Shown here one piece after another: positions 14,914-22,215 of a stretch of DNA of 64,000 nucleotides. The stretch lies in contig NZ_CP134949.1 of NCBI RefSeq assembly GCF_032116555.1, forward strand, positions 1,116,001 to 1,180,000. The letters are read 5' to 3'. How positions within the stretch are numbered: position 1 is the stretch's first letter; each line of letters opens with the position of its first letter. Origin of the DNA: Halobaculum sp. XH14 (lineage in GTDB: Archaea > Halobacteriota > Halobacteria > Halobacteriales > Haloferacaceae). Both the position numbers and the translations under genes were made by a program. Under the pieces are notes generated by a model. The model saw only the letters and a list, made by a program, of their open reading frames with translations. It did no database searches and was not told where the DNA came from.

Positions 14914-15839
14914 GCCGGCTCCAGCCGGGTTTCCGCGAGCGACTCCATCGTCTCGACGGACAACGCGTCGTCGGGAACGTCCGCGAGGAACTCCAGATAG
15001 CCCTCGAGCACCTCCCACTGGTGTTCGTTGCTCAGGTCGTACAGGTGACACCAGAGGTGGAGCGGCGTGCCCGACTCGATCGACCGCCCTGTCGCGCGTC
15101 GGAGATACCGCCCGTGGGCGAGCTTTCTGGCGGCCAGCGGGAACGCCCGATAGCCCGGGAACACGTCGGCCCCGCCCGCGGGGAGGGTTCTCGCCGTCAG
15201 GGACGGATACGTCGTGCAGTACGTCTCCAGCACCCCGTCCTCGACCCGCGGCTCCCACTCGGGGTGCGGCCCGAGGGTGAGCTGTTTGAACCGGTGGGCG
15301 ACCGTCGGCGACTCCTTCACCTTCGCGTACCGCGCGACCCGGACGCCGTTCCGCCGAAGCACCTCGTTGTCGGGCCGATAGTGGCGTGGCGGCACGAACG
15401 AGGAGAACGACTCGCCGAGTTCGGCGTGCAGCTCGGCCGACCGGCGGAGTTCCGTCTCGACCAGGTCGTCGCTGACCCGGTCACAGAGGACGTGTGAGAA
15501 CGTGTGGGTCGACAGTTCGTGACCGCCGTCCGCGTCCAGCACCGCCTCGGCCATGTCGGGCCCGTAGAACAGGCCGTCAGCCTCGCCGTCCGTCCCGGGA
15601 TCCGCGTCGAACCAGCCCGTCGGGTACGCTCCCGCGTGGCTCCCGTCACACGACTCGAGCAGCAGGTGGCCGACGATGTCGAACGTGATGGGGACGCCGC
15701 ACTCGTCGGCCTTGCTCAGGAGTTTCCGGAGGTACTGTCGCTCGCGCCGCCCGTCGTCCGACAGGTGCGACCGCTTGGGCAGGTCGTGGACGCCCCAGCC
15801 GAGTTCGATTTCGATGCTGATCGTCACCGTGCCAGCCAT
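14910..15839 (-). CDS. Polysaccharide deacetylase-family protein
   Basis: A 309-aa NodB-homology protein. The metal-binding H-x3-H is in HELSTHTFSHVLCDRV, the N-terminal acidic strand is TISIEIELGWG (E in place of the usual DD pair) and the substrate loop is FVPPRHYRPDNEVLRR. A C-terminal His appears in PLHLWCHLYDLSNEHQWEVL. There is no signal peptide, so it likely acts on a cytoplasmic sugar nucleotide or lipid-linked sugar. It overlaps the downstream formyltransferase by four bases (ATGA). The pair could swap an N-acetyl for an N-formyl group on an amino sugar. Confidence 0.82.
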   Translation of the reverse strand: MAGTVTISIEIELGWGVHDLPKRSHLSDDGRRERQYLRKLLSKADECGVPITFDIVGHLLLESCDGSHAGAYPTGWFDADPGTDGEADGLFYGPDMAEAVLDADGGHELSTHTFSHVLCDRVSDDLVETELRRSAELHAELGESFSSFVPPRHYRPDNEVLRRNGVRVARYAKVKESPTVAHRFKQLTLGPHPEWEPRVEDGVLETYCTTYPSLTARTLPAGGADVFPGYRAFPLAARKLAHGRYLRRATGRSIESGTPLHLWCHLYDLSNEHQWEVLEGYLEFLADVPDDALSVETMESLAETRLEPA

Positions 15840-16235
15840 TTGACTCCAGAAGCACGCCGCCAGTGAATGTTAGTCGTACCGTACCGCCCCGACGCGCTCC
15901 GCTCCCGGTGCCCGTGAACCCGAACTGACACCGCCGAACGACACCCGGACTACGGCGGATTCGCCGGGTTCTGCACGCTCCCGCCGACTCGTTCCCGCGT
16001 CTCCCCGCCGGGGTCGAACGCCGGGGCTCGCCGGCCGGCACCATGATTAAACCGCCAGGTCCCGTAGCACCGATCAATGATCGATCGAACCGAACGCGAG
16101 GTGGCGGGCCCCCGCCCCTGAGACGGTGGTAGCGGTGTCTCCGTGGCCGTCGATCGTCGAACCGAAGAGCGGCCGGTGGCGTCGGCACCAGCCGTCGCTG
16201 ACCGCCCACACCGGCGCGGAGGGTCCGACGACCCG
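15840..16235. other. Divergent intergenic region with palindromes
   Basis: There is no gene in this 396-bp gap between the divergent deacetylase and hflX. It holds a TATA-like CATGATTAAACCG (16042-16054), a CGATCA-A-TGATCG palindrome near 16073 and a GC hairpin GGCGGG-CC-CCCGCC (16103-16116). If transcription starts from the TATA box, hflX has a structured leader of about 160 nt, or else starts at the GTG at 16143. Confidence 0.5.
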
Positions 16236-17546
16236 ATGAGGGCGCTCGTTACGAAACGCGTCGAGCGGGGGCGAGCCGACCTCTCGGAGATCAGCGACCT
16301 GACGAGGGCCGCCGGCCACGAGGTCGTCGGGCGCCTCACACAGACGCGCGAGGAGGACGCCGCGTTCCACTTCGGCGAGGGGAAGGCGGACGAACTCGCC
16401 GCGCTGGTGCGTGAAACCGACGCGGAGTGTGTGGTCATCGACAACGAGGTCGGCCCGTATCAGACGTTCAACCTCGGCGGGAAACTGCCCGAGGGGGTCG
16501 AGATCATCGACCGGTTCACGCTCATCCTCGAGATCTTCGGCCAGCGCGCCCAGACCCGAAAGGCGCAACTGCAGGTCGAACTGGCCGAACTCCGCTACGA
16601 ACTCCCGCGCGCCGAGGTGAAAGCGAGCCTCGCACAGCGCGACGAGCGGCCGGGGTTCATGGGACTCGGCGAGTACGACCAGTCGCGCGAGCGGGACATC
16701 AAGTCACAGATCGCCCGCATCAAGGACGAACTCGACGACATCGCCCACAAGGAGGAGGAGCGCCGCGAGCGCCGCCGCGAGTCCGGCTTCGACCTGGTCG
16801 CGCTCGCCGGCTACACGAACGCCGGCAAGTCGACGCTGCTCCGCCAGCTCGCCGCGGATCTGGACGTCGACGAGAACGTCGAGACGCACCCGGACCTCCA
16901 CGAGACGGCCGAGTCCGAGGACGACCTGTTCACGACGCTCGGGACGACGACCCGGCGCGCGGAGACCGAGAAGCGGGACGTGCTGCTCACCGACACGGTC
17001 GGGTTCATCTCGGACCTGCCCCACTGGCTCGTCGAGTCGTTCCAGTCGACGCTCGATTCGGTGTACTACGCGGACCTCGTCCTGCTTGTCGTCGACGCGA
17101 GCGAGCCGATCCGGGAGATGCGCGAGAAGCTCGTCACGTGTCACGACACGCTGTACGAGCGCAACGAGGCGCCGCTCGTCACCGTGTTCAACAAGGTCGA
17201 CGAGCTCGACCCCGGCGAACTGGCCGAGAAGCGCGAGGCGCTCTCCGCGCTCGCGCCGAACCCGGTCGCCGTCTCCGGGCTGACCGGCGAGAACGTCGAG
17301 GCGCTCTGTGCCCGGATCGAGGCCGACCTTCCCGACTGGCGCCAGGAGCGGCTGCTGCTCCCGATGTCCGACGAGACGATGAGCCTCGTCTCGTGGGTCC
17401 ACGACAACGGTCACGTCGAGCGCGAGGAGTACGACGAGGAGGGCGAGACGGTCACGCTGGCGTTCGAAGCGCCGCCGTCGGTGGTCGAACGCGCACGGGC
17501 ACGGGCCGCCGACATCGAGGCCGGCCTCGAAGCCGGCTCCGCCTGA
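16236..17546 (+). CDS. hflX: GTPase HflX
   Basis: Ribosome-associated GTPase that splits or rescues stalled ribosomes in bacteria; archaeal members bind the large subunit. With the ATG at MRALVTKRVERGRAD the product is 436 aa. The N-terminal HflX domain shows FHFGEGKADELAALV and VVIDNEVGPYQTFNL; the middle part has FGQRAQTRKAQLQVELAELR. The G domain carries G1 GYTNAGKST (192-200), the switch-region GTTTRR, G3 DTVGF, G4 NKVD and a late VSGLTGEN. An in-frame GTG 93 bp upstream (16143) would add 31 residues with no family similarity and is not used. Confidence 0.94.
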   Translation: MRALVTKRVERGRADLSEISDLTRAAGHEVVGRLTQTREEDAAFHFGEGKADELAALVRETDAECVVIDNEVGPYQTFNLGGKLPEGVEIIDRFTLILEIFGQRAQTRKAQLQVELAELRYELPRAEVKASLAQRDERPGFMGLGEYDQSRERDIKSQIARIKDELDDIAHKEEERRERRRESGFDLVALAGYTNAGKSTLLRQLAADLDVDENVETHPDLHETAESEDDLFTTLGTTTRRAETEKRDVLLTDTVGFISDLPHWLVESFQSTLDSVYYADLVLLVVDASEPIREMREKLVTCHDTLYERNEAPLVTVFNKVDELDPGELAEKREALSALAPNPVAVSGLTGENVEALCARIEADLPDWRQERLLLPMSDETMSLVSWVHDNGHVEREEYDEEGETVTLAFEAPPSVVERARARAADIEAGLEAGSA

Positions 17547-17596
17547 TTGCCCGGAACGGGGCGATCGCTCGAAACGGGCCCACGGTCCGACCGGGT

Positions 17597-17622
17597 CCTC
17601 CGTCCGACTGACCAGACGGAGG
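17597..17622 (+). terminator. Stem-loop after hflX
   Basis: CCTCCGTC (17597-17604) and GACGGAGG (17615-17622) form a perfect 8-bp stem with a 10-nt loop, about 50 bp after the hflX stop, extendable by two more pairs past a mismatch. No strong T tract follows, so termination is inferred. Confidence 0.4.
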
Positions 17623-17690
17623 TCCGACCGTCGAAACAGAGCCGACCGTCCGGTCCCGCCGAACCGGCCGGTTTCCCGGGGTTAATCGCC

Positions 17691-17703
17691 CGCTTACTAA
17701 CTA
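17691..17703 (+). promoter_or_regulatory. TATA-like box for the 47-residue CxxC protein
   Basis: CGCTTACTAACTA lies 25-37 bp upstream of the small protein's ATG; a second candidate, GGGTTAATCGCC, lies just upstream. Confidence 0.45.
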
Positions 17704-17727
17704 TCGGGTTGTCCTGGGTCCGCCCGC

Positions 17728-17871
17728 ATGACGGGTGGAACGGTGTATCACGTGGTGTGCAGGGAGTGCCGGACGGAATCGCTTCGACGGTCGGAGACGG
17801 ACGCCGAGGACGTGGCGACCGCTCACGCGGCCGATACCGATCACAGCGTCGCGGTCCAGCAGGTTCGCTGA
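17728..17871 (+). CDS. Small CxxC protein of haloarchaeal type (47 aa)
   Basis: An unlabelled 48-codon frame running from ATG to TGA. It starts MTGGTVYHVVCRECRTESL and continues RRSETDAEDVATAHAADTDH, ending SVAVQQVR. The VYHVVCREC pair, a helical middle with alternating acidic and Ala residues, and the DTDHSVAV strand match a widespread haloarchaeal microprotein pattern in which a CxxC and a late His may bind a metal. A promoter-like box is placed correctly. It converges with thioredoxin, 19 bp apart. Function is unknown. Confidence 0.75.
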   Translation: MTGGTVYHVVCRECRTESLRRSETDAEDVATAHAADTDHSVAVQQVR

Positions 17872-17890
17872 GAACGGCGACTGGATCAAG

Positions 17891-18226
17891 TCAGCGCAGG
17901 GACTCGACGACGCGCAGGAGGTCCGCCTTCTCCTGGACGCCGACGAGCCGCTCGGCCTCCTCGCCGTCGGCGTAGAACTGGAGCGCGGGGATGCCCCGCA
18001 CCCCTGCCTCCTGTGAGAGCTGCTGGTGCTGGTCGACGTCGACCTTGAGGACGAGGAGGTCCTCGACCTCGGCGGCGAGTTCCTCGACGGTCGGCTCCAG
18101 CATCTTGCACGGGCCACACCAGTCGGCCCAGTAGTCGACGAGGACGATGCCCTCGCTCGTGAGTTCCTCGAACTGTTCGCGGCTCTCGACGTGAACGGGC
18201 TCCCCGGCGGGAGTCTGACTGCTCAT
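17891..18226 (-). CDS. trxA: Thioredoxin
   Basis: Cytoplasmic thiol-disulfide oxidoreductase of 111 aa. The active site is WCGPC at residues 36-40 inside VLVDYWADWCGPCKMLEP, followed by the buried-Lys/Pro features LKVDVDQHQQLSQEAGVRGIP (cis-Pro) and LQFYADGEEAERLVG. The ATG at MSSQTPAGEP is placed by the TATA-like box 22-32 bp upstream; an upstream in-frame start would add residues with no similarity. Converges with the small CxxC protein. Confidence 0.93.
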   Translation of the reverse strand: MSSQTPAGEPVHVESREQFEELTSEGIVLVDYWADWCGPCKMLEPTVEELAAEVEDLLVLKVDVDQHQQLSQEAGVRGIPALQFYADGEEAERLVGVQEKADLLRVVESLR

Positions 18227-18247
18227 GACTACGAGTAGGGGGTGGCA

Positions 18248-18258
18248 CCGTAAAACGG
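18248..18258 (-). promoter_or_regulatory. TATA-like box for thioredoxin
   Basis: On the minus strand CCGTTTTACGG, itself nearly palindromic, 22-32 bp before the ATG. Confidence 0.5.
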
Positions 18259-18711
18259 TTCCACCCGCGTGTCCGGGATGTGCACTAGCGACTACCGGTA
18301 GTGGCTGAACCACATGTTAGTCATCCGCTGGGTGGGAGACGGCACGGCTCCAGGGTCGATTCTGGTAGTGCCTGAAACCCCTAAGGCCGGTTGCTTCGAT
18401 CGCCTCGAACGCCCCCGCGGCTCTCGTGCTCGCGCGCCTCGCTGTGCTCCTCGTCGGTCGGCCTACGGCCTCCCTCCTGTGGTGCTTGCGTCGTCGTGCG
18501 TCCCCGGGAGCCGGGGCTTTCGAGGTGGTCGTCACGATAGCCGTGATAGAACCGAAGGCGACACATCGGGATATAGCCAGCCGGGGGCTTTCGAGGCGGT
18601 CGAAACGCCGACCGAGACGACGAACGAACCGACGAGCGAACTGACGCGGAATCCGAACGACACGGCGAAGTACCGATCACGTCCGAAAATCCGCCCGAAT
18701 CGCGAGCGTAT
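18259..18711. repeat. Intergenic region with dispersed repeat copy C
   Basis: There is no gene here. The block 18411-18496 is the reverse complement of copy A. It ends in paired elements: GCCTCGAACGCCCCCGCGG (18402-18420) on one side and GGGAGCCGGGGCTTTCGAGG (18507 onward) on the other. A second terminal motif at 18576-18601 matches 55505-55530 of copy D in 25 of 26 bases. The rest of the gap up to 18711 shows nothing recognisable. Confidence 0.75.
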
Positions 18712-19371
18712 CTACGCCTCGTACGAGAGCAGCACGCCGTCGTCGACCCGCTCGACCGCCACCAGTTCGAGTTCCGGGAACCCGTCCACGAACCCCTCGC
18801 CGTCCGCCAGCGTCGGCGCGTCCCGCCCGCCGACGACCATCGACCCCACGTACACCGTGAGTTCGTCGACCAGCCCCTCGTCGAACAGCGAGAAGATGAG
18901 TTCGCCGCCGCCCTCGACCATGAGCCGGTCGACGCCCGCCGACTCGAGTTCCGCGAACGCCCCGGCGAGCGCGACGCGCTCCACGCCCGCCGCGACGACC
19001 GTCGCGCCGGCCGATTCGAGCGCCTCGACGTCCTCGTCTGCCGCGGCGTCGCTCACCAGCACGTACGTCGTCGCCTCGTCGTCGAGGATGCGCGCGTCGG
19101 TCGGGGTCCGTGCCCGGGAGTCGGCGACGACGCGGGCCGGGTTGCCATCGCGTCCGTTCCGGATGCGCTGGACCCGGCGGTCGTCCTCGTCGAGCGTGAG
19201 GTGCGGGTCGTCCGCGAGCACCGTGCCGACGCCGACCAGCACCGCGTCGGCGGCCGCGCGGACCCGGTCGACGCGGTCGAAGTCCGCAGGGCCGCTGATC
19301 TCGACCTGCTCGCGCCGCCGGGACGAGAGCTTGCCGTCGACCGAGACGGCGGCGTTGACGTGAACGAACAC
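18712..19371 (-). CDS. 2,5-diamino-6-ribosylamino-pyrimidinone 5'-phosphate reductase
   Basis: Riboflavin/F420 pathway reductase of the archaeal type (RibD C-terminal fold), reducing the ribosyl group with NAD(P)H. The 219-aa product shows VNAAVSVDGKLSSRRREQ at the N terminus, RAAADAVLVGVGTVLADDPHLT (the cofactor-binding strand-loop), RVVADSRARTPTDARIL and RLMVEGGGELIFSLFDEGLVDEL (the GGG loop). Motif order matches archaeal RibD/RibG-C proteins, which lack the deaminase half. It starts 4 bp after an S10-like gene on the same strand, implying one transcript. Confidence 0.93.
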   Translation of the reverse strand: MFVHVNAAVSVDGKLSSRRREQVEISGPADFDRVDRVRAAADAVLVGVGTVLADDPHLTLDEDDRRVQRIRNGRDGNPARVVADSRARTPTDARILDDEATTYVLVSDAAADEDVEALESAGATVVAAGVERVALAGAFAELESAGVDRLMVEGGGELIFSLFDEGLVDELTVYVGSMVVGGRDAPTLADGEGFVDGFPELELVAVERVDDGVLLSYEA

Positions 19372-19375
19372 GGCC

Positions 19376-19705
19376 TCAGCCGCGGGTGCCGACCTGCTCG
19401 CGCTGTTCCAGTTCGATCTCGACGTGGACCGAGTCGGGAAAGTCCATGTGGCCGACCTCGCGGGCGATGTGGTCGTTCCCGTGGATCTCGATGCGGCGCG
19501 AGAACAGCTCGTAGCTCCACTCGCCCAGCACCGATCCGGGGGCGAGCGTGTCGTACAGGGGGACGCGGACGTGTTCGGACGGCTCGGTGTGGGGGCCTTT
19601 GCACTCGGCGCCCTTCCGTTCGAGCATGTCGCGGAGCCCGTCGACGGTGTCGTCGAGGGCCGCCCGGTCCCCGCTCTGGAAGCGGAGTTTTGTGACGAAG
19701 GTCAT
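19376..19705 (-). CDS. Ribosomal protein uS10-like paralogue
   Basis: A 109-aa protein of the uS10/mL48 family fold, distinct from the canonical archaeal S10 of about 102 aa. It shows the S10-like pattern: FVTKLRFQSGDRAALDDTVDGL, the middle GPHTEPSEHVRVPLYDTLAPG (in place of GPVPLPTK), a central ELFSRRIEIHGNDH and the C-terminal strand VHVEIELEQRE. It sits directly before the riboflavin-pathway reductase, not in a ribosomal operon, so it is probably a paralogue with a specialised or non-ribosomal role. A TATA-like CCCTAAAAGCAC (19743-19754, reversed) lies about 40 bp upstream. Confidence 0.8.
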   Translation of the reverse strand: MTFVTKLRFQSGDRAALDDTVDGLRDMLERKGAECKGPHTEPSEHVRVPLYDTLAPGSVLGEWSYELFSRRIEIHGNDHIAREVGHMDFPDSVHVEIELEQREQVGTRG

Positions 19706-19742
19706 GTGTGAGCTGGGGGTTGCCCTGACCTGCGCACGCGAG

Positions 19743-19754
19743 CCCTAAAAGCAC
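19743..19754 (-). promoter_or_regulatory. TATA-like box for the S10-like/reductase operon
   Basis: On the minus strand GTGCTTTTAGGG, 38-49 bp upstream of the S10-like ATG, compatible with a short leader. Confidence 0.45.
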
Positions 19755-19924
19755 ATCTACCCGTCGAACGCGCGGGAGCCGCTGGCATGGGCCGTCGGTT
19801 CGACCGACGTCCGTTCGACCGACGCTCGTCCGGCCAGACGGCCGACCGGCGCGCGTCCGCCTCGACGGCGTGGACCGGGACGCTCGGGACCGAACGGCCG
19901 CGTTCGGGGTTCCCGGTCCGACAT

Positions 19925-19935
19925 TCTCTTAACAC
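19925..19935 (+). promoter_or_regulatory. TATA-like box for the Nudix gene
   Basis: TCTCTTAACAC lies 22-32 bp upstream of the Nudix ATG. Confidence 0.5.
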
Positions 19936-19956
19936 GGGGTTACTTACCTATCGGTA

Positions 19957-20421
19957 ATGCCGGTCGAAGCGACCAGTGCTGGAGCCATCCTCTTCCGCGA
20001 AACCCGCGGCCACCGGGAGTACCTGCTCCTGAAGAGCCGACCCGGGGACTGGGAGTTCCCGAAGGGCGGGGTCGAGGGGGAAGAGGAGCTCCAGCAGACG
20101 GCGATACGCGAAGTACAAGAGGAGGCCGGGATCGGTGATTTCAGACTCATCGACGGCTTCCGTGAGCAGTACGACTACGTGTTCGAGGCGGGCGGGAACA
20201 CCATCCACAAGACGGTGCACCTGTTCATCGCGCACTCGTTCGAGGCGTCCGCGGAGCTCTCCACCGAACACCGCGACCTCCAGTGGCGCGACTACGAGCA
20301 GGCACTCAACACGATCACCCAGGACGGCCCCCGCGACATCCTCCGCGAGGCCCACGACTACCTCAACGCCCTCCAGGAGGAGGCCGACGAGGAGTACCTC
20401 CTCCAGCGCTCGGAGAACTGA
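19957..20421 (+). CDS. Nudix hydrolase, Ap4A-hydrolase type
   Basis: A 154-aa Nudix protein. The Nudix box GGVEGEEELQQTAIREVQEEAGI (about residues 36-58) has the full G-x5-E-x7-REVQEEAG pattern. The N-terminal TSAGAILFRE and LLKSRPGDWEFPKGG are typical of bis(5'-nucleosyl)-tetraphosphatases; the C-terminal part (TIHKTVHLFIAHSFE, EHRDLQWRDYEQA) also fits. Probably hydrolyses Ap4A or related dinucleotides. The following DUF5787 gene starts about 100 bp downstream on the same strand. Confidence 0.9.
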   Translation: MPVEATSAGAILFRETRGHREYLLLKSRPGDWEFPKGGVEGEEELQQTAIREVQEEAGIGDFRLIDGFREQYDYVFEAGGNTIHKTVHLFIAHSFEASAELSTEHRDLQWRDYEQALNTITQDGPRDILREAHDYLNALQEEADEEYLLQRSEN

Positions 20422-20524
20422 GGCCGGCCCCGAGCCCTCCGGGTTTCGACGGGCCAGCGACGGCGTCGCCCCCGCCGACCGCGCCACCGAAACCGATTTC
20501 CACCGGACCGGCGTCCCCCCGGAC

Positions 20525-21532
20525 GTGTTCCCCGGCGCCGGCGACAGCGAGTTCGCGTTCGAACTGCTCGTGAGCCGGTGGGCCGAACTCGCCTGGCATC
20601 CGACGGACGGCGAGCGGCCGGTCCTCGTCGCCCGGCAGCTGGGGACGAAACGGAGGCGCTGGGACACCGTCGTCCTCGAGGTCGACCCCGAGGCGTTCGC
20701 CGAGCGACGGCTGTTCGGCGAGCGGGGCCTCGACATGGACCTCATCCGGGTCGTCCGGGACGCGCCCGCCGAGTTCGAGTGGTACCGCGACGCGCTCCCG
20801 CACCCGGGGTTCCCGTGGCGCTACGTCCGCGCTGCCGTCCACCGCGCGGCGGGCCGTGACCTGATCGAGAAGCGGCGCGGCCCGCACGACCGGGTCGAAC
20901 TCCGTCGGCTCCGCGAGTACCCCGACTGGGTCGAGCGCGTGGCGGTCGTCGAGAACAAGCCCGACCTCGATGCGAGCGCCGCGAGCGCGCTCGCGGATCA
21001 GCTTCGACACGACCTCGACGCGGATCTGGCCGACGAGGTGTGGGTCGCGACCGGCGCGACGGGAAAGCGCGTCTCGCCCGCGCTGCTGGAGGACATGCCC
21101 GTCGAGGTCGGCGTGCTCGAGTTCGACTTCGCCGACGGCGTCGACGCGGACGCCGCGGAGGTGCTCTGGCACCCGACGCGGCTGGACGCCGACGGCGACG
21201 CGGACAAGCGCCTCGAACTGACCGAGCGCGCGTACGGCAAGGGCTGGCGGTCGTTCCGCGAGACGATGCGGCCCGACTGCCGGCACTTCGAACTCCGACG
21301 CGAGGGGCGCGCGATGGTGCCCTACTGCGCGGCGAAGGGCCGAGTGCCGACCGGCGCGGAGTGTTCCGGAAACTGCCCGGAGTTCTCGCCCGAACCCCCG
21401 CAGTGGCGGACGAACGGCTGGCCGGTCGAGGGCGGTCCGGGGAAGGGAATCAGGGCGCTGCTGTCCCGACGGCGGGAGCGCGAGCGGGAGCGAGCGGGGG
21501 AACCGGGAACGGCTGAGAGAACGGGGAACTGA
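20525..21532 (+). CDS. DUF5787 family protein
   Basis: A protein of about 335 aa of unknown function restricted to haloarchaea. The family pattern is readable: an opening DSEFAFELLVSRWAELAWHP, then VLVARQLGTKRRRWDTVVLEVDP, a VAVVENKPDLDA segment (a nuclease-like E-x-K strand), a VWVATGATGKRVSPALL strand and a Cys-rich tail with AYGKGWR, PYC, ECSGNCPEF. The ENK segment with a preceding acidic strand is reminiscent of PD-(D/E)XK folds, but this is only a resemblance. The GTG at 20525 is chosen because conservation begins shortly after it. Converges, end to end with no gap, with the DUF5797 gene. Confidence 0.7.
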   Translation: MFPGAGDSEFAFELLVSRWAELAWHPTDGERPVLVARQLGTKRRRWDTVVLEVDPEAFAERRLFGERGLDMDLIRVVRDAPAEFEWYRDALPHPGFPWRYVRAAVHRAAGRDLIEKRRGPHDRVELRRLREYPDWVERVAVVENKPDLDASAASALADQLRHDLDADLADEVWVATGATGKRVSPALLEDMPVEVGVLEFDFADGVDADAAEVLWHPTRLDADGDADKRLELTERAYGKGWRSFRETMRPDCRHFELRREGRAMVPYCAAKGRVPTGAECSGNCPEFSPEPPQWRTNGWPVEGGPGKGIRALLSRRRERERERAGEPGTAERTGN

Positions 21533-22036
21533 CTACTCGCTGACCTCGACGTCCACCGCGTCCCGTCCGACGGCCAGCCGGAACGTCGGGACGGTGCGGT
21601 ACTCGACCTCGACGACGTTCTTCCGACGGAGGCTCTGGAGCGCGCGGCGCACGTCGCCGACGTCGGGGTCGACGTCGAACCGCTCCCTGAGCTTCCCGAG
21701 CACCGACACGACCGACTCGGAGCGCTCGTCCGGGCCGGCCAGCACCGCGAACACCTGGCTGTGCAACTCGGGGACGCGGATGCGGTCCGGGACGCCGCCC
21801 TCCTCGCCGTCGTCCTCCACGCCGGGGTCGACGCCGGTCAGTTCGGCGGCCTCGCTCGTCGCCCGGATGAGGCTGTCGTCGTCGCGGTAGTAGTGATCCG
21901 AGAGGTGGTTCTCGAGGTAACTGTGGACGTCGCTGCCGCTCTCTAACCCCCACCGCTCGCCCAGTTCGGAGTTCTTCGTCGGCTGGAGTCGCACCACGTC
22001 GGCCAACCGCTCCAGCTCCTCGTCGGTGAGGCTCAT
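21533..22036 (-). CDS. DUF5797 family protein
   Basis: A 167-aa haloarchaeal protein of unknown function. An N-terminal helical, winged-helix-like part (LTDEELERLADVVRLQPTKNSELGERWGL, SYLENHL) is followed by DHYYRDDDSLIRATSEAAEL and an acidic linker. A second winged-helix-like part comes after (VPELHSQVFAVLAGPDERSE, VLGKLRERFDVDP, LQSLRRKNVVEVEYRTVPTF). Two wHTH-like modules would suggest DNA or RNA binding. The 3' end abuts the DUF5787 gene, transcribed toward it. Confidence 0.72.
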   Translation of the reverse strand: MSLTDEELERLADVVRLQPTKNSELGERWGLESGSDVHSYLENHLSDHYYRDDDSLIRATSEAAELTGVDPGVEDDGEEGGVPDRIRVPELHSQVFAVLAGPDERSESVVSVLGKLRERFDVDPDVGDVRRALQSLRRKNVVEVEYRTVPTFRLAVGRDAVDVEVSE

Positions 22037-22215
22037 CGGCCGGGCGTATCAGCCGGGAGTATTTCGGCCTACCGGTTTGCGCGACGGGGACGGCCGCGCC
22101 GCGCTCTCCTCGCTTCAGCCGCGGTACGCGGCACGGCGAGACACGCACCCGAACGTATTCACGTCGGATCGCCGCCATCACAAACCGTTTATCGCGGGTG
22201 TCCGGGCGTGGGGCC

